Shown piece by piece: positions 1 through 6,846 of a stretch of 41,093 bases of DNA; the stretch's first letter is position 1; every line of letters begins with the position of its first letter. A program made the translations under genes and the position numbers. The notes beneath the pieces are model-generated. The model worked only from the letters and a program-made list of their open reading frames with translations. It did not search any database and was not told the origin of the DNA. This DNA is from DASQGA01 sp035535315 (lineage in GTDB: Bacteria; Actinomycetota; Thermoleophilia; Gaiellales; Gaiellaceae). The DNA lies in NCBI GenBank assembly GCA_035535315.1, contig DATLQD010000122.1, positions 1 to 41,093 of the forward strand. Direction: 5' to 3'.

Positions 1-2
1 TC

Positions 3-122
3 CTGCCCGGGCATGAGGTTCCCGACCTCGAAGAGGTGGTCGCGCGACAGGACGCGTTCCTGGTCGTGCGCAAGAAGGCGGGCGCGGCGGAGGTTGCCGC
101 CGAGCTCGACCCGCGCAGCTAG
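3..122 (+). CDS. C-terminal tail of an unidentified protein (5' end outside window)
   Basis: An open frame enters from the left edge and ends at TAG 120-122, giving about 39 residues. They contain a hydrophobic run (AFLVVRKKAG) followed by an Ala/Glu-rich tail ending LDPRS. Codon use is GC3-rich like the rest of the window. A 10-bp terminator-like hairpin follows 54 nt downstream, as expected after a real gene end. The fragment is too short to name a family. Confidence 0.5.
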   Translation: MPGHEVPDLEEVVARQDAFLVVRKKAGAAEVAAELDPRS

Positions 123-176
123 TCAGCATTGTCCGCCCAACCGTCCGAGCCTCGGCCGCATCCCAGAACGGAAGAC

Positions 177-206
177 AGCCCCGGAGCTGCACAAGCCTCC
201 GGGGCT
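177..206. terminator. Bidirectional terminator-like hairpin
   Basis: AGCCCCGGAG (177-186) and CTCCGGGGCT (197-206) form a perfect 10-bp stem with a 10-nt loop. It lies between two convergent genes, the partial CDS ending at 122 (+) and the membrane protein ending at 227 (-). There is no clear T-run, which is common for GC-rich actinobacterial terminators. Confidence 0.6.
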
Positions 207-226
207 GAATTCGCTGCACCCAAGCG

Positions 227-565
227 TCAGTCGGAGCTGCCGCGCCGTGTGTCCTCGTGGTCAGGATGGCCGCTGCCGGCCTTTGCGAGCCCGCGGCTGA
301 CCATGTAGCCGACCGTCAGGATCGTCAGGTAGAGCCAGGCACGGTTGGCGTTGAAGACGTCGCCGCTTGCGCCCGCGCCGCTATCGCCGTCGCTGATCAC
401 CTGCGCCGCGATCAGGATCCCCGCGAACGTGACCAGGTAGGCGTAGAACTCCGTGCTCTTGAACGCCGCCTTGGTCTCGTCGTAGAAGCGAACGATCGTG
501 CGCTGCGTGGACGCCGTGTCGTAGCGCTCGCCGACCCCCCTGTCCGTTACATCTCGTGTTGCCAC
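227..565 (-). CDS. Two-TM small membrane protein of unknown function
   Basis: The 112-aa product starts at GTG 565-563, chosen because an SD-like AGGGGGT precedes it by 5 nt; the frame stays open upstream but has no homology-like content. A soluble N-terminus (~1-40, with VRFYDETKAAFKSTEFYAYL) is followed by a first TM (~42-56, VTFAGILIAAQVI), an acidic/Gly loop, a second TM (~75-95, AWLYLTILTVGYMVSRGLAK) and a charged His/Asp-rich tail. The pattern is that of small two-TM conserved hypotheticals of soil actinobacteria. It is a single gene facing the terminator at 177-206. No function can be assigned. Confidence 0.7.
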   Translation of the reverse strand: MATRDVTDRGVGERYDTASTQRTIVRFYDETKAAFKSTEFYAYLVTFAGILIAAQVISDGDSGAGASGDVFNANRAWLYLTILTVGYMVSRGLAKAGSGHPDHEDTRRGSSD

Positions 566-720
566 TTGTGACCCCCTGTTGTTGTTTGGAGGCGAAGCAT
601 CCCCTCGCCTCCTGCTCGTAAACCTTTCCGAGGAATCCCGGGAACGTAGATCCACGGCACTACTCAGGGCCGGGCGCAGCGGCTCCAAGAGAAACGCGGC
701 GCCCAGCAAAGATCGAAGAC

Positions 721-987
721 CTACGCAACAGCCTTCATACGGGCCTGCTCGGTCTGCTCCTCGGGTGTTGCCTCCAGGTCCTGGAGGACCTTGCCGAGCA
801 GGATGAAGGTTGGCGGCCAGAGCCCGACGAAGATGGCGAGACGCTCCGCCCGTGCCTTCGAGTCCTTGTCGGAGACGCTCGCCGATCGTCCCCAGAGCGA
901 GACCGAGGCGAGGATCGACGTCAGCCCCGCACTGTGCAAGTGCGTGCTCGTCAGCCCGAGCTTCCTCAGCATAAGGGCGATTTTCAT
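721..987 (-). CDS. Small membrane-associated protein, unknown
   Basis: The 88-aa product starts at ATG 987-985 behind a good SD (GGGAGGT, 3 nt from the ATG). A basic N-terminus (MKIALMLRKLGL) precedes two moderately hydrophobic stretches, ~20-32 and ~50-66 (LAIFVGLWPPTFILLGKVL). The acidic C-terminal tail (DLEATPEEQTEQ) is probably cytoplasmic. It is co-oriented with the two-TM gene ending at 227, with a 155-nt gap. The family is not recognised. Confidence rests on the RBS and codon use. Confidence 0.65.
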   Translation of the reverse strand: MKIALMLRKLGLTSTHLHSAGLTSILASVSLWGRSASVSDKDSKARAERLAIFVGLWPPTFILLGKVLQDLEATPEEQTEQARMKAVA

Positions 988-1315
988 AGGACCTCCCGAA
1001 ATTGGACGACAACTTGGCGCGGTCATGCTTACCACTGCTCGAAACCCAAAACATCGTCTGACCGATCCGCCCGCTACTCCGGCTCGGAGCTTGTCCCAAG
1101 GCGCGGTCGCCCAGGTCCTACGAGTGCCCCGGACCGGAGTCCAGGCGACTCCCAACGAGGCGCAGGCCGATCGGTGGCCGTGACGAACGCCGCTACGACC
1201 CGCTGGCCGCGTCGGCATCCGGCTGACAACGTTTCGTCCCGTGGTAGACGAGCGGTAGACAGAACGCCAATGAGGAAGGGCTGAACAGGCCTCAATCCGT
1301 TATTGTGAGCGGGGC
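988..1315. other. Gene-free interval upstream of tRNA-Gly
   Basis: This 328-nt stretch lies between the divergent small membrane gene (start 987, -) and tRNA-Gly (1316, +). It should carry the promoters of both. No convincing ORF, repeat or structured element was seen in it. Confidence 0.5.
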
Positions 1316-1388
1316 GCGGACGTAGCTCAGTTGGTAGAGCATCAGCTTCCCAAGCTGAGGGTCGCCGGTTCGAACCCGGTCGTCCGCT
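1316..1388 (+). tRNA. tRNA-Gly (anticodon CCC)
   Basis: A full cloverleaf can be drawn by eye. The acceptor stem is GCGGACG/CGTCCGC, the D arm GCTC...GAGC, the anticodon stem TCAGC/GCTGA with loop TTCCCAA (anticodon CCC), and the T arm carries GGTTCGAACC. The discriminator base is T, as usual for tRNA-Gly. CCA is not encoded (TCT follows). It reads GGG codons. Confidence 0.97.
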
Positions 1389-1455
1389 CTCTGAAACCGT
1401 TGGAAGTGGGGCGATTTCAGGCGTTCAGTCTCGTCTTGAGCTCGCCCACAGCTCT

Positions 1456-1778
1456 TTATTGGCTGCGGGGCAACTGGTCGACGCAAGCGGTGTGCGATCG
1501 GAGGGTCGTCCCTTTGACGACGCTACTTACGATCTGCGATGGCTGGGGGTCGTCAGCACTGTCGCCGCCGCTGACCGTGTTCCATTCAGCGTTGCCGCAC
1601 TTCGGGCACGGGGGCCAAGCTCAACCCAGCCCACGTCGATCTGATTGCCGCAGTTCCTGCAGCGATACGTCCCGGCAGACACGTCGCTTCCGGCTGGCAC
1701 TGGATCCTCACCTCGGGCATATGCGCCGGATGCAAGGAACGCCAGCAGCTTGACGAAGACGGGTTCGCCACTCCGCAC
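1456..1778 (-). pseudogene. Frameshifted zinc-ribbon protein
   Basis: Read from GTG 1778, the frame gives a short N-terminus, then TYRCRNCGNQIDVGWVEL, the first knuckle of a two-CxxC zinc ribbon. The second knuckle (PCPKCGNAEWNTVSGGD) is encoded immediately afterwards but in the +1 frame. It runs on through SADDPQPS to a TAA at 1458-1456. The frame changes at a run of five G on the plus strand (1610-1614); one extra G would restore the reading L-G-P-P-C-P-K-C. Actinobacterial zinc ribbons of the form YRCxxCG...PCPxCGxxxW look just like the repaired reading. It is either a genuine frameshift mutation or a homopolymer sequencing error. The start is uncertain. Confidence 0.7.
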
Positions 1779-2048
1779 AAGCAGCCAGAGGACGCGGGGG
1801 TCCCTCCTTGGCGGCTAGGTCTCCACGTCGGGCCTCCCCCGTGCGGGGGGTCAGGGATCGGCTAGAGAGGCGATACCTGGGGAGGGGGAGCCCGTCCCTC
1901 TCCGTCCCGTGGGGGAACGCATCCCTGTTGTGCCGCAGTGACCGGGTTGCTCGGGCTCCCCTACCACACACGTGTACTCAGTAGGCCCGAGCTGGTGCTC
2001 GCCGGGGGATCTTGCGGGTCGAGGCGATCGAGCTCTTAGGCATCGGGG
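1779..2048. other. Gene-free interval with GC hairpins
   Basis: No credible gene was found in this 270-nt stretch. It contains a CCCCC-gtgc-GGGGG hairpin (1836-1849) and, near its end, one copy of a ~24-nt sequence repeated at 6716-6739. The last codons of a plus-strand frame (LRVEAIELLGIGVT, stop near 2052-2054) run through the repeat, so this may be a decayed gene end. Confidence 0.4.
2007..2031 (+). repeat. Direct repeat copy 1 (partner at 6716-6739)
   Basis: GGATCT followed by TGCGGGTCGAGGCGATCGA matches 6716-6739 except for one inserted T; 19 nt (2013-2031 and 6721-6739) are identical. In both copies one frame reads LRVEAI(D/E). They may therefore be the ends of related, degraded coding sequences rather than an att-like repeat. 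Confidence 0.55.
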
Positions 2049-2261
2049 TCACTTAAGCAGGACGACATCTACGTCGGGATGGCTGCCCAACCAGACCTGG
2101 AGGTACAGACCGAGTTCGAGACGAGCGGCATCCTCGCGGGTCGAGTCGGGAATCGAGACATCGATCTTGCCCGAAGGATCGACAACGGCAACGCACTGCC
2201 GTGTCCGCAGGAACGCGAGCAGGTCGTCGACGAGCGACGGGTCGCTGAGATGGACGTGCAT
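2049..2261 (-). CDS. Small conserved protein, paralogue 1 of a ~70-aa family
   Basis: A start at ATG 2261 gives 70 aa. The layout is a beta-like N-terminus (MHVHL), a helix LVDDLLAFLRTRQC, a strand around KIDVSIP and a helix AARLELGLYLQVWL. The same order, including the invariant Cys after the first helix and the (E)L-x-L-Y-(L/V)-x-x-W motif, is seen in the genes at 2700-2918 and 19613-19867. An upstream extension to 2339 is open but shares nothing with the paralogues, so the shorter start is preferred. Function is unknown; size and fold pattern suggest a compact alpha/beta domain. Confidence 0.65.
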   Translation of the reverse strand: MHVHLSDPSLVDDLLAFLRTRQCVAVVDPSGKIDVSIPDSTREDAARLELGLYLQVWLGSHPDVDVVLLK

Positions 2262-2435
2262 GTAGCCGCAGTTATGGAGCTCCCGACACCGAGAACTCTG
2301 TCTGAGTGTGGTCGAGTCAGGCCGAGCTTGCAAGACCACGAGGGGCCACCCATCTTCTCGAAGGAGAGCGGGGGCGAGCGGACTACCCCGCTACTGCGTT
2401 GCGAGAGATTTGGAAAGGACCCTAGTTAGCCAGGG

Positions 2436-2450
2436 CTTACCGCGGGTAAG
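2436..2450 (+). promoter_or_regulatory. Hairpin overlapping the RBS of the downstream zinc-ribbon gene
   Basis: CTTACC-GCG-GGTAAG forms a 6-bp stem. The probable SD (AAGG, 2448-2451) of the gene starting at 2459 lies in its 3' arm, so the RBS could be occluded. The stem is short and the role is inferred. Confidence 0.3.
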
Positions 2451-2458
2451 GCAAGATC

Positions 2459-2641
2459 ATGCGGCAACTGAGCCCTCTCGAGTGCGTCGAGTGCCATAAG
2501 AGGCTGAGTTATGAGGATGCGGCCGGCTGGCACGCTTACATCACAGGCGACCCAGACGTGGACGACGACGAGGAGATCGTCATTTATTGCCCCGGCTGCG
2601 CGCGGCGGGAGTTCGGGCCGCTTGCCTCAGAGTCCAGCTAG
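2459..2641 (+). CDS. 60-aa protein with two CxxC knuckles
   Basis: The 60-aa protein carries CVEC at residues 9-12 and CPGC near 44-47, separated by a WHAYITGDPDVDDDEEIVIY strand region and followed by ARREFGPL. Two CxxC pairs about 31 residues apart are the signature of a small zinc ribbon. Such short single-domain ribbons are often accessory or regulatory proteins, but nothing here fixes the role. The ATG is preceded by AAGG 7 nt upstream, partly inside a hairpin. Its neighbours on both sides are minus-strand members of one small unknown family. Confidence 0.7.
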   Translation: MRQLSPLECVECHKRLSYEDAAGWHAYITGDPDVDDDEEIVIYCPGCARREFGPLASESS

Positions 2642-2699
2642 GAGCAGAACGGTGCTTCCGCCTGGTTGCTTTGCCCACGCTCGAGGACCCCTGAGGGCT

Positions 2700-2918
2700 T
2701 CACGCTTCTATTTCAAACAGACTCGCGGCCCGCAGCTTCTTCCAGACGTTGAGGTAGAGGTCGAGTTCCTTACGCGCCTGCTCGGGGTGGATCGCGTGGG
2801 GGACTTCCACTTCCATCAGGTCGACATCGAGTTGCCATGCAGGGCACCCTCGCCGCTCCAGGAACAGGAGCAGATCCTCGAGGAGATCACGCTTGCTGAG
2901 GCGCAGCCGGACGCCCAT
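2700..2918 (-). CDS. Small conserved protein, paralogue 2 of a ~70-aa family
   Basis: The 72-aa product has the same layout as the genes at 2049-2261 and 19613-19867. A first helix (LLEDLLLFLERRGC) ends in Cys, the strand is LMEVEVP, and the second helix has ARKELDLYLNVW. The start ATG 2918-2916 has a weak AAGG upstream. Two copies within 0.9 kb, separated only by the 60-aa zinc-ribbon gene, suggest a local duplication that has since diverged strongly. Function unknown. Confidence 0.7.
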   Translation of the reverse strand: MGVRLRLSKRDLLEDLLLFLERRGCPAWQLDVDLMEVEVPHAIHPEQARKELDLYLNVWKKLRAASLFEIEA

Positions 2919-3027
2919 TCGCCTTGCGGGCTAGGTTGGGCTGCATTCGTTACTTAGGGAGGAAGCCATGCGAGTTCAGGGGGCGAGCTTCCGGGCGCGC
3001 AGATCTTCGGGAGAAAAGGAGGGGGTC

Positions 3028-4434
3028 ATGAGCCCGGAAGTCTCGGAGGACGCGGCACGCAGGAACCTGTCGAAGATCGACCACGTGATCGTGCTCATGA
3101 TGGAGAACCGCTCGTTCGACCACGTGCTCGGATACCTGAAGCTCGAGGGTGTCCGTCCGGACGTGGACGGCCTCGAGGCAGGCATGGGGAACGAGGAAGC
3201 CACCGGGACGTTTCACAGGGTGCGGCCGCTGGGGCGGCGGAAGATCGACCTCAAGGCGCTCGATCCTGGTCACGGGCCCGCCGACGTCCGCGAGCAGATC
3301 GGTGGCGGGATGGCGGGCTTCCTCAGGAACTACGTCAAGGCCTTCGAGCGAAACTCGAAGGACAGTCCGCCGCCGTCGGACTTCAAGTTCGACCCGACGC
3401 TCGTCCTCTCCTACCTGCGAGCCGACGACGTCCCGGTCTACGACTACCTCGCCCGCTCGTTCCAGGTCTGCGATCGCTGGTTCAGCTCCGTCCCCGGCCC
3501 GACCTGGCCGAACCGCCTCTACGCCGTGACGGGCGGCTCGGGCGGCACGACGGCGAACCGGAGGCCGCCCATCTACGAGCTTGCAGCTTTCGTCCGCAGG
3601 CTCGACGCCGAGGACGTCTCCTGGCGCTGGTACTCCCACGACCCGGGCACGCTGAGAGCGATCGACAGGCGCTACCGGCTCGAGCACGACAACGAGTTCG
3701 CCTACTTCAGTCGTAAGACGCTGTTCGAACACCGGACGTTCCTCGACGACGCGCGTGAAGGCAAGCTCCCGGCCGTTTCTTGGATCGACCCGAACTTTGT
3801 CGACTTCCGCCTCTTCGGACCGCCCGGCTCGAACGATGACCACCCGCCTTCGCCGATGATGGCCGGGCAAGAGCTCGTGCTCACGCTGGTCGAGGCGGTC
3901 ATGAAGTCGCCGGCCTGGAAGAAGTCACTCCTCGTGATCGCATACGACGAACACGGCGGCTTCTACGACCACGTCGACCCGCGGCAGTTCCTGGTCGCGG
4001 ATGACCGGCCGGCGCTGCGCCGTTACGGCGTGCGGGTCCCGGCGCTCGTCGTTTCGCCGTACGTCGAGCGGGGCGTCTCAAACGTCGTCTTCGACCACAC
4101 CTCGATCATCAAAACGATCCTGCTCCGCTTCTGCACGCGCTCTGACACGGCCGTGCGGTCCATGGGAGCCCGCACCGCCGCCGCGAACCACCTCGGCTCA
4201 CTACTCATCCGCCCTGCCAACCGCCCGCGCGGACGCGCGACCGACCAGCAGCTCGCAGCGCTCGTCGAGAAAGTCGCGGCCTGGAGGCGCGCGACCTACC
4301 GGGAGAGTACGCTCGGGAAGGCCGCGGCGGCGGAGGCAGACGTGGCTTCCCCGCCGCTGACCGATCTGCAGGAAGAAGTCGTGGCCATGTCGAAGCGGCT
4401 GCGCGCCGCCGGCCTCCAGCCGGGAGAGCCCTAG
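3028..4434 (+). CDS. Phospholipase C / acid phosphatase-type phosphoesterase
   Basis: The 468-aa product belongs to the phosphoesterase family (Pfam PF04185), which hydrolyses phosphodiesters or phosphomonoesters such as phosphatidylcholine. Diagnostic blocks are IDHVIVLMMENRSFDH at the N-terminus, PTWPNRLYAVTG, WIDPNF, HPPSPMMAGQELV, IAYDEHGGFYDHV, RVPALVVSPYV and FDHTSIIKTIL. ATG 3028 has a near-ideal SD (AAAGGAGG, 5 nt). An in-frame ATG at 2968 also has a good SD (GGGAGG) and would add 20 residues. No Tat or Sec signal peptide is visible from either start, although many relatives are exported. It is a single gene; a terminator-like hairpin follows at 4539-4569. Confidence 0.9.
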   Translation: MSPEVSEDAARRNLSKIDHVIVLMMENRSFDHVLGYLKLEGVRPDVDGLEAGMGNEEATGTFHRVRPLGRRKIDLKALDPGHGPADVREQIGGGMAGFLRNYVKAFERNSKDSPPPSDFKFDPTLVLSYLRADDVPVYDYLARSFQVCDRWFSSVPGPTWPNRLYAVTGGSGGTTANRRPPIYELAAFVRRLDAEDVSWRWYSHDPGTLRAIDRRYRLEHDNEFAYFSRKTLFEHRTFLDDAREGKLPAVSWIDPNFVDFRLFGPPGSNDDHPPSPMMAGQELVLTLVEAVMKSPAWKKSLLVIAYDEHGGFYDHVDPRQFLVADDRPALRRYGVRVPALVVSPYVERGVSNVVFDHTSIIKTILLRFCTRSDTAVRSMGARTAAANHLGSLLIRPANRPRGRATDQQLAALVEKVAAWRRATYRESTLGKAAAAEADVASPPLTDLQEEVVAMSKRLRAAGLQPGEP

Positions 4435-4538
4435 GCCTTCGGCGAAGACGCCGCGGGTGCGCGAGGCGCGCTCGCCCGGGTTGGTGGTCCGCCTATGACG
4501 AGCAGTACGCGGAAACTAACGTCTGCTGGGCGGATGGT

Positions 4539-4569
4539 GAGCGGCCGACATCGCCTCGGCCGGCCGCTC
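4539..4569. terminator. Terminator-like hairpin between convergent genes
   Basis: GAGCGGCCG (4539-4547) pairs perfectly with CGGCCGCTC (4561-4569) across a 13-nt loop. It lies between the phosphoesterase (+) and the GvpA-like gene (-). There is no T-run. Confidence 0.5.
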
Positions 4570-4629
4570 GCAGACTCCCGAGGGGCCAGCGCAGGCCGAT
4601 GTGAGCTCGTCGCATAGGCCGCGTGCTCT

Positions 4630-5055
4630 CTACGGCGTCTCCGTACTCTGGTAAGAGCCGTTGCGCCGCACCTCGGCGAGGAGTTCTGCTCCCTCATTGA
4701 TGCTTCGAACAGCGTCGGCCAAGCCGTGTCCGGGGGCGGCGCCCGAACGCGTCGTCGGAACGCCCGAGGATCGCGCGGACGCGCGCGCCGGCGGCTCGTA
4801 AGGCGCAGAGGACTGCGCTGTTATTCCGGCCGGCACGAGCACGACGGCAGCGTCAAGCCTCAAGAGCGGGATTCCCAGAACGCGCGCACGGATAGACGCC
4901 TCGACAATGGCTCCGTCTGATAGGCGTCCGCTGCGATCTGGAGCCGCTGTCAGCGCGACCGGAGCCGTGGCCCTCACGGCTCGGGGGGCGACGGGGAATG
5001 AAGTCTTCGAGTGGTTGAGTCTCCACCCTGTAGTCGATCTGCGCTTAGCGTTCAT
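4630..5055 (-). CDS. Protein with a GvpA/J-like core segment
   Basis: The 141-aa product starts at ATG 5055 with SD GGAGG 7 nt upstream. After a basic, Ala-rich ~45-residue leader comes DGAIVEASIRARVLGIPLL followed by RLDAAVVLVP. This resembles the alpha-beta-beta core of gas vesicle structural proteins GvpA/GvpJ (typically GIVIDAWxRVSLVGIELL followed by (T/S)IEARVV). The rest is low-complexity Ala/Ser/Pro, ending in an amphipathic segment (GLADAVRSINEGAELLAEV). It is the last gene of a minus-strand operon (6546 to 4630). The GvpA likeness is a by-eye match over ~30 residues; gvpF/L/N/K are absent. Another membrane- or shell-associated role is possible. Confidence 0.55.
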   Translation of the reverse strand: MNAKRRSTTGWRLNHSKTSFPVAPRAVRATAPVALTAAPDRSGRLSDGAIVEASIRARVLGIPLLRLDAAVVLVPAGITAQSSAPYEPPARASARSSGVPTTRSGAAPGHGLADAVRSINEGAELLAEVRRNGSYQSTETP

Positions 5056-5113
5056 GCCCGGCCTCCAAACCGATCACGCGCCCAGCTGCGAAAATCCACC
5101 ACGACCGTAGGCT

Positions 5114-5317
5114 TCACAGCTTGGCTTTCGCCCCCTCCGTTCGGCGCCGGAGTGATGAGATGGCGGCGCTTCCCGCCGTGAGGCCAGCGAGGCTGACGGC
5201 GATCAAGCCGACCTTCATGACCTTGCCCTTTGTGGAGCTTCCGCTCAGCGCATGAAGCGATTCGTTGACCGTTTCGAGAAGCTCCTCAGGTTCGCTTTTC
5301 CTGGTAAAGACTTTCAT
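5114..5317 (-). CDS. 67-aa single-TM protein
   Basis: ATG 5317 is preceded by AAAGGAGG (9 nt), and that SD directly follows the stop codon of the coiled-coil gene at 5334, so the two are co-transcribed. An acidic amphipathic N-terminus (EPEELLETVNESLHAL) and a basic linker (STKGKVMKV) lead to one TM or hydrophobic hairpin (GLIAVSLAGLTAGSAAISSL). A very basic tail (RRRTEGAKAKL) follows. It is probably a membrane-anchored partner of its neighbours. Family not recognised. Confidence 0.7.
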   Translation of the reverse strand: MKVFTRKSEPEELLETVNESLHALSGSSTKGKVMKVGLIAVSLAGLTAGSAAISSLRRRTEGAKAKL

Positions 5318-5333
5318 CGTGCGTCGCCTCCTT

Positions 5334-6239
5334 TCATCGCTTACGAGCGGCCTTCGTGAGGGCGTCGACGAGCTCGCCCTTGGTCATGCTCGTCGGTTGC
5401 TTGATACCGACGCTGGCCGCGAGCTCGACTAGCTCCGGCTTCTTGTAGGACTTCAGACCACCGTTCGTTGTATCTCGGTCGAGCTGACGCGCGGTCTGCT
5501 TCGCGGCGGCAACGGAGTGTTCGCGTATTTTCTCGGTTGCTTTGACGCGTGCCTCTGCGTCACGTGCTTGCTGCTCTGCTTCGCTGGCGAGCTGCTGCGC
5601 CTGGCGTTTGGCTTCCTCGGCGGCGGAGCGCGCGGCCTCAGCGGCCTCGTCCGCTAGTCGCCTGGCCTCCGCCAGTGCCTCCGTCGCATCTTCGACGAGC
5701 TCCTCGGCTCGCTCTCGGGACGCCTCGGCATCACGCTGAGCTTCCTCGCTCTCGGTGTTGACTTCTTCCTGGACTTCTTGTCGCTGCTCTTCAGCATCCG
5801 CCTCGGCGGCTTGGCGTTCGCGCTTCGCGAACTCCTCGGCGGCCTTCTGGGCCTCGGCGACGCGCTGTTGGACGTGCCGACTTATCTCGCGGTCCAGGTC
5901 CTTCACGCGGGCGCGCCCACGCTCGTCCACCTGTCGAGCGCGGTCGGCTAAAGCCTTTGACTCCCGCGCGGCCTCCACAGCCCGGTCTTCCGCCTCCCGA
6001 GCCTGCTCCGTGGCGTCCTGCGCACGCCTCATCCGGATTTCGACTGAGTCCCCGCCGACGGGGGCGGCGTCGATCACGGCTGCCCCTACTTTCCGCCCTC
6101 GGTCGAGAGCGCCTGCCGTAGCGGAATCGGCCACAGTTCTGATCGCCTCCGCTGGTTTGAGGGCTCCGGACAGTAGCCAAGCAGCGTTGGACGGCAACTC
6201 TCGAAGACCAGTTCGCGTTCGCTCCAACAACAAAATCAA
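5334..6239 (-). CDS. Long coiled-coil protein with C-terminal Rho_N/SAP-like domain
   Basis: This ~300-aa protein has an N-terminal segment (~1-65) rich in hydrophobic and Ala residues. Residues ~66-255 form an almost uninterrupted Ala/Glu/Arg/Lys heptad region (a long alpha-helical coiled coil). The C-terminal ~40 residues (GLKSYKKPELVELAASVGI, then MTKGELVDALTKA) resemble the helix-extended-helix of Rho N-terminal or SAP-like domains, which bind nucleic acid in known proteins. Several TTG codons (6239, 6233, 6230, 6227) follow AAAAGGGG; TTG 6233 has the best spacing (~6 nt). It sits in a minus-strand operon with the genes at 6343, 5114 and 4630. A structural or filament-like role is plausible but not proven. 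Confidence 0.75.
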   Translation of the reverse strand: MILLLERTRTGLRELPSNAAWLLSGALKPAEAIRTVADSATAGALDRGRKVGAAVIDAAPVGGDSVEIRMRRAQDATEQAREAEDRAVEAARESKALADRARQVDERGRARVKDLDREISRHVQQRVAEAQKAAEEFAKRERQAAEADAEEQRQEVQEEVNTESEEAQRDAEASRERAEELVEDATEALAEARRLADEAAEAARSAAEEAKRQAQQLASEAEQQARDAEARVKATEKIREHSVAAAKQTARQLDRDTTNGGLKSYKKPELVELAASVGIKQPTSMTKGELVDALTKAARKR

Positions 6240-6342
6240 CCCCTTTTAGGACGCAGAGACAACGAAACCAAACACCGAACCGCACACCTGCCTTCCCTTC
6301 AACGCGCTATGCAAACCTCGCGGCGCGGGGCTAAGGATCGAG

Positions 6343-6546
6343 CTAGGTGGGGCGAAGGGCGTCCGCACCTTTTTTCACGAGTCCGCCAACGACACGACCG
6401 CCGCCCTCCCCGGATGACGCGAGGCGCTCGATCATTGAGCGCGTCTCTGGTCCTATTTCAAAGCGAATAACATTCGTACTGGCGATTTCCATCAACATCT
6501 CGCGTGTCTTCTCGCCAAGCTCAAAGCTGACCGTAAAGAGTCCCAC
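6343..6546 (-). CDS. 67-aa protein built of two short repeats
   Basis: GTG 6546 sits 8 nt after AAGGAG. The protein contains two similar segments, FELGEKTREMLMEIAS and FEIGPETRSMIERLAS, which match at E-(L/I)-G-x-(K/E)-T-R-x-M-(L/I)-x-x-(I/L)-A-S. They are separated by the short strand TNVIR. A Gly-rich linker and a basic tail (VVGGLVKKGADALRPT) follow. It is the first gene of the minus-strand operon that continues to 4630; the 103-nt gap to the next gene may contain a second promoter. No family recognised. Confidence 0.65.
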   Translation of the reverse strand: MGLFTVSFELGEKTREMLMEIASTNVIRFEIGPETRSMIERLASSGEGGGRVVGGLVKKGADALRPT

Positions 6547-6846
6547 CGTTCTGCTCCTTTCCTCGGAGGATGCTCGGTCTACCCCGACTCCAGCACCCGT
6601 AATCCGGGGAGCTCTTGTTCTCGCCGTGTGCTCTTCTTGGGCGTGGTCAGCGCCCAGACTGAGAAGGTCCTGGAGTTCTTCCTCGAGCGGGAGGCAGCAG
6701 AGCCCGTGCTGAGGAGGATCTGCGGGTCGAGGCGATCGATTTCTAACACCTGCCGAGGGCGAGGTAGGCGTCCCTCAGCAGACGCCAGATGGTTCATATA
6801 CTCCGGCGATGCACTCCGAAGAGCGGGGTGTGAAAGTGTCCGTTCC
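6547..6846. other. Divergent intergenic region
   Basis: This 300-nt region lies between the divergent 67-aa repeat protein (-) and the RTX protein (+) and should hold both promoters. It contains the second copy of the 24-nt direct repeat (6716-6739). A plus-strand frame through the repeat ends in RVEAIDF-stop and may be a gene remnant. No confident promoter was picked. Confidence 0.4.
6716..6739 (+). repeat. Direct repeat copy 2 (partner at 2007-2031)
   Basis: GGATC followed by TGCGGGTCGAGGCGATCGA; 19 nt are identical to 2013-2031, with one T missing in the 5' part. The two copies bracket 4.7 kb that contains the phosphoesterase and the GvpA-like/coiled-coil operon. Confidence 0.55.

Noticed and set aside
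1292..1486. 64-codon minus-strand frame over the tRNA
   Set aside because: Complement of tRNA-Gly; translations of tRNA genes are a known spurious annotation.
2950..3870. 306-codon minus-strand frame
   Set aside because: Antisense shadow of the phosphoesterase, with no motifs.
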